Below, one piece after another: positions 17,719-25,710 of a stretch of DNA of 64,000 nt. The notes below the pieces were generated by a model. That model did not search any database, was not told where the DNA came from, and saw only the letters and a program-made list of their open reading frames with translations. The DNA lies in assembly GCF_047461615.1 (NCBI RefSeq), contig NZ_JANSHI010000001.1:193409-257408 (forward strand). Reading direction: 5' to 3'. The DNA is from Thermostichus sp047461615. GTDB taxonomy: Bacteria; Cyanobacteriota; Cyanobacteriia; Thermostichales; Thermostichaceae. Position 1 is the first letter of the stretch; every line of letters starts with the position of its first letter. A program made the translations under genes and the position numbers.

Positions 17719-17733
17719 ATTCTTAGCAAGAAT
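17719..17733. promoter_or_regulatory. Palindrome upstream of sigma factor gene
   Basis: A perfect inverted repeat with 6-base arms (ATTCTT, AAGAAT) and a 3-base spacer, in the divergent region between the XRE regulator and the sigma factor gene, 57 bases before the GTG at 17790. Possible operator for a small dimeric HTH protein. A TTGACC lies upstream at 17677-17682 without a clear -10 at normal spacing. Confidence 0.3.
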
Positions 17734-17789
17734 GACTAGCATGATCGATTTTCGCTTACACAGGAGGAGAAACTTTCCTAGACTAGGGA

Positions 17790-18863
17790 GTGAAGTTCTC
17801 TCCTCAGGTGGCTGTGGTTTTCTCTCGTCCTTTATCCCCTCAGGAGCTCGAGGAGCCCTGGCCGGAGGCTCTGGATTCGGCTGCAGAGGCTGATTTAGAG
17901 GCCGGTAGCCGGCGCCTCAATGAAGATGCGGTCGATCACTACTTGAATACGATTGGCCGGGTGCCCCGCATCGATCACGCGGAAGAAATCGAGTTGGCGC
18001 GCAAAATTCAGCAGAAGCTGCTCATTGATCAAGCCCGCAAGGAATGGCGGCAGCAGCGGGGGCAGGATCCCAGCGATGAGGAATTGGCGGCAGCCCTGCA
18101 GATCCCTGTAGCTACTCTGCGCTCGCGCATCCGCCAGGGAGAGCAAGCTCAGCGCAAGCTCATCAACGCCAACCTGCGTCTGGTGGTTAGTGTGGCCAAG
18201 AAGTACCTCAACCGGGGGGTGCCCTTTCTGGACTTAATCCAAGAGGGCAACATGGGCCTCATTCGAGCCACTGAGAAATTCAATGCCGAGCGAGGTTTTC
18301 GCTTCAGCACCTACGCCCACTGGTGGATTCGCCAAGGCATTACCCGCTGCATTGCCAACCAAGCCCGAACCATCCGCCTGCCAGTGCACATGGTGGACAA
18401 AGTGCGCTTGCTCAAGCGCACCAACCGCGAGCTCATGAAGGCCCGAGGACGGCGGCCTACCGAAGCCGAGCTGGCTGAGGCACTGGGCATCAAGATCAAG
18501 AAGTTGCGCCTGATCCAACAGGCTGCCGCTTTGCCTCTGTCGTTGGATGTGCCGGTTGGCCAGGAAGGGGAAAGCCGCCTGGGAGATCTGCTGCCGGATG
18601 AACGGCAGGAGCAACCCTTTGAGGAGATCCTGGAGCAATCCCTGCGGCAAGATGTGCGTTCTGCCCTGCAGACCCTGAAGCCCATTGAGAGGCAAGTGTT
18701 GGAGTTGCGCTATGGGCTAGACGGGCAAAGGGCAAGAACCCTGCAAGAAGTGGGGGATCACTTTAACTTGACGCGGGAGCGGATTCGGCAGATCGAACGG
18801 GATGCCTTGCGCAAGCTACGGGTGGGCCGTTCTTCGCGAACTTTGGTGCAGTACCTTCGCTAG
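17790..18863 (+). CDS. Group 2 RNA polymerase sigma-70 factor
   Basis: 357 residues. Region 1.2 (DAVDHYLNTIGRVPRIDHAEEIELARKIQ), region 2 (NANLRLVVSVAKKYLNRGVPFLDLIQEGNMGLIRA, RFSTYAHWWIRQGI), region 3 and region 4 (LRYGLDGQRARTLQEVG, RERIRQIERDALRKL) are all present, while the long acidic region 1.1 of the primary factor is missing. This is the layout of cyanobacterial SigB-SigE type factors; I cannot assign the letter. GTG 17790 is used because an in-frame stop lies two codons upstream. An AGGAGGAG 20 bases upstream is rather distant. Confidence 0.93.
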   Translation: MKFSPQVAVVFSRPLSPQELEEPWPEALDSAAEADLEAGSRRLNEDAVDHYLNTIGRVPRIDHAEEIELARKIQQKLLIDQARKEWRQQRGQDPSDEELAAALQIPVATLRSRIRQGEQAQRKLINANLRLVVSVAKKYLNRGVPFLDLIQEGNMGLIRATEKFNAERGFRFSTYAHWWIRQGITRCIANQARTIRLPVHMVDKVRLLKRTNRELMKARGRRPTEAELAEALGIKIKKLRLIQQAAALPLSLDVPVGQEGESRLGDLLPDERQEQPFEEILEQSLRQDVRSALQTLKPIERQVLELRYGLDGQRARTLQEVGDHFNLTRERIRQIERDALRKLRVGRSSRTLVQYLR

Positions 18864-18892
18864 GTTTGGCTCCAGGGGCTACTAAGGACTCG

Positions 18893-19426
18893 CTACAGAG
18901 ATAGACCCAGCTTCAGGCCCAGCAGGGCATGGGTAAAGAGCAAGCAAAGAATGAGGCTGCCCAAATAGGCATGGGCTGTGCGCCAGGTCTCACGGTTGCC
19001 GCCAAAACCGCTCAGGGACAAAGCACTGTTGGCCGCCAGCAGCAGCAACACCAGGGATCCCGTCCAGAAGTGAGGGCTCCTCAGCAGGGGCTGGCCCTGC
19101 ATCACAAGAGAAAGAAGGCCGCCGGTGTAGCCCAAGGCAATGAAGGTGGCCATCCAGGGGGCTACTTTGCGGTGATCCAAGAGGGGCTTTTGGGCCGATT
19201 CCGATAGGGAGCCCCCGCCTGCCAGGCGCAAGACCCGCCCCCGCCAGCCCGTTAGGCCAACAAAGCTGCCCATGACCACTACCACAATGCCCATCATCAG
19301 AGGATGTCCCCATTGCACAACTGGTTGGGGCAGGTTGAAGCCAGCAAAGAACTGGGCTACTGGCTGCAAGGCAGCCGTCAGCGACTCGGAAACTGCCGAC
19401 AGATCGGGCAAGGCCAAGCCCAACAT
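18893..19426 (-). CDS. DUF4079 four-helix membrane protein
   Basis: 177 residues with four to five hydrophobic helices. Conserved histidines sit at helix ends (QWGHPLMMG, LDHRKVAPW, RSPHFWTG, RTAHAYLG, THALLGL), which looks like a cytochrome b561/ferric-reductase-like haem protein and matches the cyanobacterial DUF4079 family. A redox role is inference. Convergent with the sigma factor gene, 29 bases apart. Confidence 0.8.
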   Translation of the reverse strand: MLGLALPDLSAVSESLTAALQPVAQFFAGFNLPQPVVQWGHPLMMGIVVVVMGSFVGLTGWRGRVLRLAGGGSLSESAQKPLLDHRKVAPWMATFIALGYTGGLLSLVMQGQPLLRSPHFWTGSLVLLLLAANSALSLSGFGGNRETWRTAHAYLGSLILCLLFTHALLGLKLGLSL

Positions 19427-19615
19427 CGGGATCCCTCCACTAGCGCCACAAACCCACAGTCTGTAACAAATCTACAACAAACCTACCCTGGATGACAGCG
19501 GCTAGCCAGAGGCTTCAGGGGAACACCTGGCGACGGTAAAATGTCTAGCGGTGAAGGGGCGGCCGAGGGCAGATCCCTGGCTGCAGACGCTAGCGAGCAC
19601 AACGGAGTTATTCCC

Positions 19616-20107
19616 ATGGCCAAGTTGTTGTTGGGGGATCAGTCCTTTGAGGTGGAGCTGCTAACGGATGTGCCCACCAATTGGCCTGGAATTAAAGTCA
19701 TGTCCAAGGGAGCTAAGCTAGATATCCCCCCAGGAACGGTGGTGAGGGTGGAGTCCGAGGATGACCACATAGCGGGCTCCTACAAGGTGGTCTATCGTTT
19801 GGCACCTGCCTATCCCCGCAGCTGGCGACTCCTCTTGGAGCGGGCAACTGCCGAGATCCCTCAGGAAGCTGCAGCTTCCCCATCCAAGGCTGCCCCAGCT
19901 AGCCCTGCCTCAGGCCCCTCGGCGTCCAACCGCGATAAGGTCTTTACCATCAAGGTATCCGGCCTGGTAGGAGGAGGCGTGCGCAAGAGCGTTGTCGAGT
20001 ACAAAGTGCCCTTCAGCCGGCTCTCCCAAGAAGTTAAGCGGATTACCCAAATGGGAGGCAAAATCGTCAGCATTACGGAGTCCAATTTGTTGAGCAACCT
20101 CAGCTAA
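19616..20107 (+). CDS. CpcD-domain fusion protein
   Basis: 163 residues. The last 55 form a CpcD/linker domain: KVFTIKVSGLV, VEYKVPFSRLSQEVKRI and TQMGGKIVSI, clearly related to CpcD at 522-767 and to the N-terminal domain of phycobilisome-bound ferredoxin-NADP reductase. Before it are an Ala/Pro/Ser linker (about 85-110) and an N-terminal beta-rich domain (MAKLLLGDQSFEVELLTDV) I cannot name. It may tether that domain to the end of a phycobilisome rod. Start ATG 19616 has a cggag site; the frame opens at 19541. Confidence 0.75.
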   Translation: MAKLLLGDQSFEVELLTDVPTNWPGIKVMSKGAKLDIPPGTVVRVESEDDHIAGSYKVVYRLAPAYPRSWRLLLERATAEIPQEAAASPSKAAPASPASGPSASNRDKVFTIKVSGLVGGGVRKSVVEYKVPFSRLSQEVKRITQMGGKIVSITESNLLSNLS

Positions 20108-20211
20108 CTTGCCCAGAAGGCAGCTGGGGCGGTGAGCTGTGGCTCTGCTGGATCCCCACCAGCAGATGAGGGTGGTAGGCTAACGCTGGTTTTGCCGGTG
20201 AGGAGGAGAAC

Positions 20212-22527
20212 ATGACGTCTCGACAGCCGCCGAGGCGCTGGGGTGGCTATCCAGTCCCTAGCGCAAAAAGGGGAAGCCAGCTCCCTCCTTCCTCCTTCCG
20301 CCACCGAAGTTTTTCTGCTTCCGTACGGCAACTGCCAACGAAGTTGCGCTTCCGGCTCCTCGGCTTGTTGGCCTTATTAGTCACGGTGCTGGGGTTTGGA
20401 GCCGGCGCCCTAGCGGCCTGGGTAACTGCTCATCCCAACTGGGCCAGCCGCCTGCTGGGGCTAGGGCCTGCAGCCGAGATACCAGCTCCCCGCGCCCAAG
20501 CCAAGGCGGCCCAACAGCGCCTGACCCTCCCCCAAAAGCGGGATCCCTTTGCCCTTCATCCCACAGCCAGCTTCTCTTACGTGCCGGCCATCATGTACCA
20601 CGACGTGGTAGCTGGCCGCAAACAGGTCTGGTTTGACACCACGGTAGCCGAGCTGCGGCAGCACTTCGAGGCCATTAAGCAGGCGGGGCTGACCCCCATC
20701 CACATTGACCAACTGTACAAACACCTGCGGGACGGGGATCCCTTGCCGGAAAAGGCTATTTTGCTGACCTTTGACGACGCCTACCTTGGCCTGTACGAGA
20801 ACGCCTACCCGCTTCTAAAGGAGTACAACTACCCCGCCACCTACTTTGTGCAAACTGGCTTTGTCGGCGTGCCCACCAGCAAGGATCACTTTACCTGGGA
20901 TCAGATGCGGGAGATGGATGCCAGTGGGTTGATCGACTTTGCCGCCCACACCGTTAACCATCCTCCCGACCTGCGTGTGCTGGACGACGACCGTCTGCGG
21001 CGAGAGGTGTTTGACTGCAAGGTCAAGCTGGAGCAGGAGCTGGGCCACCCCATCTACTACTTTGCCTATCCCGAAGGCAATCGGGACGAGCGGGTGAAGC
21101 GGTTTCTTGCCGAGGCGGGCTACCGGATGGCTTTCACCATGGATCCTGGCTTTACAGGCCAGTCTCCCAACCTGCTGGAGGTGCGCCGCTTTAACCAGTT
21201 CCGCCTTACCGAAGCCATTATTGGCGCTCGCACCTTCACCCTTGGCCGCAGCCCCGACTACTGGCTGGATGTTACTCAGCCGTTGGCCTTGACCGATGAA
21301 GTGATCGACGGGGTGCGGGTACTCACCATCCGCGGCGGACGGGCAGCCACAGTGCACGCAGAACGGCGCTACGAGGTAAGGACGCTAGTCCGGCGCTACC
21401 AGGCCGATGCGGGCATTAACGGCAGCTTCTTCTCCATTCCCTGGATTAACTCCGCTAGCAACGTCATGGTGGGGCCGGTGATGGCTGCCAACCACAAGAC
21501 CTTCATCCCCGGTCGCCCCGAAGATGACAAGGTGCTGCGGGGTCGCCCCCTGGTGCTGCTGGGCGGGGATCGGCTGCGCTTTGTGCCCTTTGATCCCGAC
21601 ACTATGACCCGGCTTGAGAACATCCGCCAGTTGATGCCGGAGGTTACGGATCTGTTTGTGGCGGGCCTATGGCTGGTTAAGGACGGCCATGCCCTCTCCC
21701 AGGCGGAGATCGATTCCTTCCGCCTCTCTAGCGCCGCCGAGTTTCGCCCCAGGGCTTTCTTTGGGGTGGACAACCAAGACCAGGTAGTGATCGGAGTTAC
21801 CAAAACCCACGTCAACGCCGCCATCCTGGCCCGTCTTTTGCCCAAAAGTGGGATCCGCGAGGCGGTGCTGCTGGACTCCGGCTTTAGCACATCGCTAGTC
21901 TACCGGGGACAGATTTTGGCCACTGGCCATGCCGGCCCCAACCAGCCCAGCCGCCCTGTGCCCCATGCCATTCTGCTCTACGACCTGAACCGCCTATGGG
22001 CAAGGGATCCCCATCCAGAAGCCGAAGCTGGCTCTGAGGGAGATCGGCTGGAAGGGCTAGTGCAACTTTTGCCGGCTAGCGACCAAGAGTCAGCCAGGGC
22101 CCAACTGAAGAGCATTCTGGCCGGCCAGCGCACTTTGAGGCAGGGGGATCGGGGCCCGGCGGTAGCGGCGGTGCAACTGGGGTTGAGCCACCTGGCTGCT
22201 CAGCAGGGACGGCTGGATCTGCTCCCCTCTGGCCCCGATGGCGTGTACGGCCAAGAACTGGCCCAGGCAGTGGCGGAACTGCTGCTAGCCGAACCTGGGC
22301 GCAGCGAGGAGGGATCCCCTCTAGCAACCCCTACACCCCTAGGCGCGGGAACTGCCCCTCTGTCTGGAGGCGGGGACGCCATCGACGCCCAACTGCTGAA
22401 GCGGCTGCTGGAGCGGGTGGACTTCTCTCCTAGCGCTGTGCTGGTGGATACGCGCCTGGAGCGGCCAACTTGGCCTCTGGAGCGCAAGCCAACCCGGAAA
22501 CTGCTGCCCAGGGTGGCTCTAGATTGA
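20212..22527 (+). CDS. Membrane-anchored polysaccharide deacetylase / phosphodiester glycosidase fusion
   Basis: 771 residues. A basic N-terminus and one membrane helix (about 49-71) anchor it outside the membrane. Next comes a CE4 deacetylase domain with VPAIMYHDV, LTFDDAYLGLYE, the metal-site HTVNH and YFAYPEGN. Then a NAGPA/DUF2233-type domain: GINGSFFSIP, FRPRAFFGVD, LLDSGFSTSL and SRPVPHAILL. Near the end a peptidoglycan-binding-like repeat (LRQGDRGPAVAAVQLGL). It probably trims an exported or cell-wall polysaccharide. ATG 20212 has a strong gaggagga site. Confidence 0.85.
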   Translation: MTSRQPPRRWGGYPVPSAKRGSQLPPSSFRHRSFSASVRQLPTKLRFRLLGLLALLVTVLGFGAGALAAWVTAHPNWASRLLGLGPAAEIPAPRAQAKAAQQRLTLPQKRDPFALHPTASFSYVPAIMYHDVVAGRKQVWFDTTVAELRQHFEAIKQAGLTPIHIDQLYKHLRDGDPLPEKAILLTFDDAYLGLYENAYPLLKEYNYPATYFVQTGFVGVPTSKDHFTWDQMREMDASGLIDFAAHTVNHPPDLRVLDDDRLRREVFDCKVKLEQELGHPIYYFAYPEGNRDERVKRFLAEAGYRMAFTMDPGFTGQSPNLLEVRRFNQFRLTEAIIGARTFTLGRSPDYWLDVTQPLALTDEVIDGVRVLTIRGGRAATVHAERRYEVRTLVRRYQADAGINGSFFSIPWINSASNVMVGPVMAANHKTFIPGRPEDDKVLRGRPLVLLGGDRLRFVPFDPDTMTRLENIRQLMPEVTDLFVAGLWLVKDGHALSQAEIDSFRLSSAAEFRPRAFFGVDNQDQVVIGVTKTHVNAAILARLLPKSGIREAVLLDSGFSTSLVYRGQILATGHAGPNQPSRPVPHAILLYDLNRLWARDPHPEAEAGSEGDRLEGLVQLLPASDQESARAQLKSILAGQRTLRQGDRGPAVAAVQLGLSHLAAQQGRLDLLPSGPDGVYGQELAQAVAELLLAEPGRSEEGSPLATPTPLGAGTAPLSGGGDAIDAQLLKRLLERVDFSPSAVLVDTRLERPTWPLERKPTRKLLPRVALD

Positions 22528-22755
22528 GCTATGGCTGCAAAGAGTCGGTGAGCGCAGCATTTAACCTCAAGCTGAGGCCAAAGCTAGGCCAGGTTCCCTT
22601 GGTTTGCGGGGTGAAGTTTGTCACCCCCTGGGTTCTGACAGCAGCCGGGCTGATTGCGACTGTTGAAAGTGGCCAAGGGGGGTTGGGACCTGGAGGGATA
22701 TCCTTTCTGAAGCTGGTTTTGCTATCTTGCTTTCAATACTTTTCTGCTGCTTCCT

Positions 22756-23430
22756 ATGGCTTCTTCTGCTTCAGCAGATCTGCCTCGCCCTCTTCTACAA
22801 GCAGAGGTTGCTCGTCTAGACAGCCTCCGCTACAACGAACAGGGTTTGATCCCGGCCATCGTGCAGGACTACCTGGATGGGACGGTGCTGATGATGGCCT
22901 GGATGAACCGGGAGTCCCTGCAAAAAACTTTGGAAACAGGCCGCACCTGGTTCTGGAGCCGCTCGCGGCAGGCGCTGTGGCCCAAAGGAGAAACTTCTGG
23001 CCACGTCCAGTGGGTCAAGCAAATCCGCTACGACTGCGACAGCGACGCGCTGGTCATCTTGGTGGAGCAGGTGGGGGATGCGGCATGCCACACGGGGGCA
23101 CGGAGCTGCTTCTTCCGCACGCTGCAAGGGGATCCCATTCCGGCAGCCGATACCCTGTCGCAGGTGTTTGCCGTCGTCAAAGCCCGCCAGGCGGATCCCC
23201 GGCCCGATTCCTACACCAGCAGCCTGCTGGCCAAGGGAGACAACGCCATCCTGAAAAAACTCGGCGAGGAGACGGCTGAGGTGGTGATGGCGGCAAAGGA
23301 GGGGGACAAGACAGCCCTGGCCCGCGAGGTGGCGGATCTCTGGTACCACTGCCTTGTGGCTCTTGCTCACTATCAGGTGGATATTCGGGATGTCTATCGC
23401 CAGCTCCAAGCCCGTCGTTCCCCTCAGTGA
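22756..23430 (+). CDS. hisI: Bifunctional phosphoribosyl-AMP cyclohydrolase / phosphoribosyl-ATP pyrophosphatase
   Basis: 224 residues, the HisIE fusion. The HisI half has LMMAWMNRESLQKT, SRSRQALWPKGETSGH, and zinc ligands in DCDSDALV and ACHTGARSCFF. The HisE half has SLLAKGDNAILKKLGEETAEVVMAAKEG and a DLWYHCLVAL helix. It carries out steps two and three of histidine synthesis. The downstream DUF1997 gene follows closely on the same strand. The 228-base gap before it shows no gene. Confidence 0.96.
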   Translation: MASSASADLPRPLLQAEVARLDSLRYNEQGLIPAIVQDYLDGTVLMMAWMNRESLQKTLETGRTWFWSRSRQALWPKGETSGHVQWVKQIRYDCDSDALVILVEQVGDAACHTGARSCFFRTLQGDPIPAADTLSQVFAVVKARQADPRPDSYTSSLLAKGDNAILKKLGEETAEVVMAAKEGDKTALAREVADLWYHCLVALAHYQVDIRDVYRQLQARRSPQ

Positions 23431-23461
23431 AGGTGCTCTGTCCAAGGGAGGGGAGCCGCTT

Positions 23462-24058
23462 TTGGAGGAGATGGATCAGCCCCCAGCCAAGACTCCCTTG
23501 GAGTTGCAGGCCGGGCGACGGGGCCAGGTGGATCTGGAAACCGATCGGGAGACGTTGGCTTGTTACCTGCGGGGCCATGGCCAGTGGATCCAGCGCTGCT
23601 TCCAGCCGTTGCGAGTGGAGCCCCTCTCTGCTGAAACCTACAGGCTGCAGTTCTTCCGCATGGGCGGCCTAGGATTTGAGCTGGAGCCCAGCTTTGGGAT
23701 CAAGATTTGGCCGGAGGAAGATTACCTATTTCGGCTCACCTCCATTGAGCTGCCGGGGGATGCTGCCCTGCCCTATCGGGTGGATTGTCAGGCCAGCTTC
23801 CGGCTGGAGGAGCTGCCGGGATCCCCTGCCACCACCCGTGTCCACTGGGATCTCCATCTGGATGTGCGCCTGCATTTGCCCAAGTTTTTGCACGTTCTGC
23901 CGCGCAAGTTGGTTCAGAAAGTGGGCAGCCAAGTGGTGCAGCAGGTTACCCGCAGCCTCAGCAATCGCTTGACTCACAATGTCTGCAGCGATTTCTACCG
24001 CTCCGTTGGCCGTCCCCATCACCCCTATCGCTTGGTTACGGTGGAGGATAGGGCGTGA
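23462..24058 (+). CDS. DUF1997 family protein
   Basis: About 198 residues. The body (GQWIQRCFQPLRVEPLSAETYRLQFFRMGGLGFELEPSFG, then a START-like run of beta strands and LVQKVGSQVVQQVTRSLSNRLTHNV) fits DUF1997, a cyanobacterial and plant plastid family of unknown function with a lipid-binding-like fold. The frame is open to 23354 inside hisIE. TTG 23462 is preferred because aagggagggg lies about ten bases upstream; ATG 23471 or ATG 23390 (overlapping hisIE) are alternatives. Confidence 0.75.
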   Translation: MEEMDQPPAKTPLELQAGRRGQVDLETDRETLACYLRGHGQWIQRCFQPLRVEPLSAETYRLQFFRMGGLGFELEPSFGIKIWPEEDYLFRLTSIELPGDAALPYRVDCQASFRLEELPGSPATTRVHWDLHLDVRLHLPKFLHVLPRKLVQKVGSQVVQQVTRSLSNRLTHNVCSDFYRSVGRPHHPYRLVTVEDRA

Positions 24059-24101
24059 TGCCGTTGCGGGCAGGCTGCTCGGCCTTTCCCGCCAGCCGGT
24101 G

Positions 24102-24345
24102 TAAACGTCGTGCTGTCCTCAAAAACACGACCTTGATGGGAGGTGCGGAGGAACCATCAGACGCGGAAATCCTCCGCTAGTCGTGCCGTGGAAGAGACAG
24201 CCGCTGCCAAAACTGAATCCTGTTCCCGCCGAACTTGGCTTAGTCTCCCCGCGCTGCACAAGAGGTGGGCAGACCTCGGTAACGGGAAAATAGCGCCCTT
24301 CAGGGGTAGGTGGTGGCATCCACCTCGGCGCACCGGTGTAGCCTG
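24102..24345 (+). mobile_element. Possible IS200/IS605 remnant (TnpB tail and right end)
   Basis: No intact gene fits 24059-24413. One frame, open from just after a stop at 24102-24104 to a stop at 24291-24293, reads as a Gly/Arg/Pro-rich tail (GRCGGTIRRGNPPLVVPWKR...) like the poorly conserved ends of cyanobacterial TnpB proteins. Right after the stop come gcgcccttcagggg and a small hairpin (AGGTGG...CCACCT, 24308-24325), resembling the omega-RNA region of IS605 elements. The transposase body is missing. Recognition is by general resemblance only. Confidence 0.35.
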
Positions 24346-24413
24346 CAAGGAGTAAGTAAAGAATCCCACCTCCAGGGTTGGGGAGAATGCCAACCCCTTG
24401 CTGGGGCACGTGC

Positions 24414-25676
24414 CTACCATTCAACCGCTGCCAGAGCTTCTTCCGGCCCCACCAGAGCAATGGCGGCGTTAACTAGGTAGGTTTTTGCGGCTTGCTGGAG
24501 CTGGGCAGGTGTGAGCTGCCTCACCCTCTGCAAATACTGCTGGTCGAACTCCATGCCCAGGCCCAAAATCTCGTACCAGCCGGCTAGCTGCGCCACCTGG
24601 GCGTTGGTCTGTTTGCTGAGGGCATACTGGCCCAAGAGCTTGCGCTGGGCCCTCTCCACTTCCTCATCGCTGAGGAGGGTTTTGTGTAGGCGATGGATCT
24701 CCGCCTGGAGGCGCTCCAGGGCCACTGGAGTGTTCTCCGCTGCCGTGCCCAGGTAGGCCACAAAAGGGGCAGGATCCCGGCGGGTGGCAAAGAAGGCCGA
24801 GACCTCATAGGCCAGGCCACTGCGCTCCCGCAGCTCCACAAACAGGCGGCTGGACAGGCCGCTGCCTAGGTAAGTGGCCAGCAGCTTCAGGGCCGGATAA
24901 TCCGCAGAAGCAGCGGGGGATCCGCGAAAGCCAAGCACAATCGTTGTCTGCTGGGTGGGTTGGAATAGCTTTCGCAGTTGCGGCTTCTCCAAAGGGGGCA
25001 GCGACAGGTCTAGTTCAGGAGCAGGCGGGCTGGTGCTTACCCAATCTCCCAGGACAGCTTCCACTTGGGCCGCCATCGTCTCTGGCAGCTCTGGACCGAT
25101 TACCGCCATCACCATTCCCTCCGGGCGGCAGTAGGTGGCGTGGTAGACCAGCAAGTCCTCCCGGGTCAGGGATCCCACCGTCTCCAGCCATCCCAGCTCG
25201 GGAAGGGCATAGGGGTGATCCCCATAGAGGGTCTGCTGAACCTGGTTGAAGGCAAGGCTGAAGGGTCGCTCCTGTTGGGCGCGAATGGTCTGCAACAGCA
25301 GCTCCCGCTCGCGCTCTACCTCCGCTTCCGGAAAGCTGGGCTCCCGGAGGATTTCCGCAAGCAACCTCAGCAGCTCGGGGAAATCAGCCGCCACACACTG
25401 TAGCGCGACCTCGAGACAGTCGGCAGAGCTTTCCACCCCAAGCCCAGCCCCTAGGGATTCCACCCAGGCAGCAATGGCCTGGGAGTCGCGCTGCTGGGTG
25501 CCCTTGGTGAGGACAGCCGCCAGCAAGTGGCTCAAGCCTGCCTGCTGCGGTCGCTCCACCCGGCTGCCGCCGCGAAAAAAACAGTGAGCAGCCAGGATTT
25601 CCGTTGCCGGATTCTGGCCCAACAGCAGCGTGATGCCGTTGCTCAAGCGAAAGCGCTGTAAACGGCCACGTTGCAT
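24414..25676 (-). CDS. M16 peptidase-like subunit lacking the zinc motif
   Basis: 420 residues of the M16B (PqqL/mitochondrial-processing-peptidase-like) fold: FRLSNGITLLLGQNPATEILA at the start and RSGLAYEVSAFFATRRDP with LERLQAEIHRL later. Where active members have HxxEH, this one has SHLLAAVLTKGT, so the zinc ligands and catalytic Glu are absent. It is 34 bases downstream of an active M16 gene on the same strand. Bacterial M16B enzymes often work as an active/inactive heterodimer, and this pair fits that. Confidence 0.88.
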   Translation of the reverse strand: MQRGRLQRFRLSNGITLLLGQNPATEILAAHCFFRGGSRVERPQQAGLSHLLAAVLTKGTQQRDSQAIAAWVESLGAGLGVESSADCLEVALQCVAADFPELLRLLAEILREPSFPEAEVERERELLLQTIRAQQERPFSLAFNQVQQTLYGDHPYALPELGWLETVGSLTREDLLVYHATYCRPEGMVMAVIGPELPETMAAQVEAVLGDWVSTSPPAPELDLSLPPLEKPQLRKLFQPTQQTTIVLGFRGSPAASADYPALKLLATYLGSGLSSRLFVELRERSGLAYEVSAFFATRRDPAPFVAYLGTAAENTPVALERLQAEIHRLHKTLLSDEEVERAQRKLLGQYALSKQTNAQVAQLAGWYEILGLGMEFDQQYLQRVRQLTPAQLQQAAKTYLVNAAIALVGPEEALAAVEW

Positions 25677-25710
25677 GGCAAAGAGAGGGAAGCTCCTAGG
25701 GGCAAGGGAT

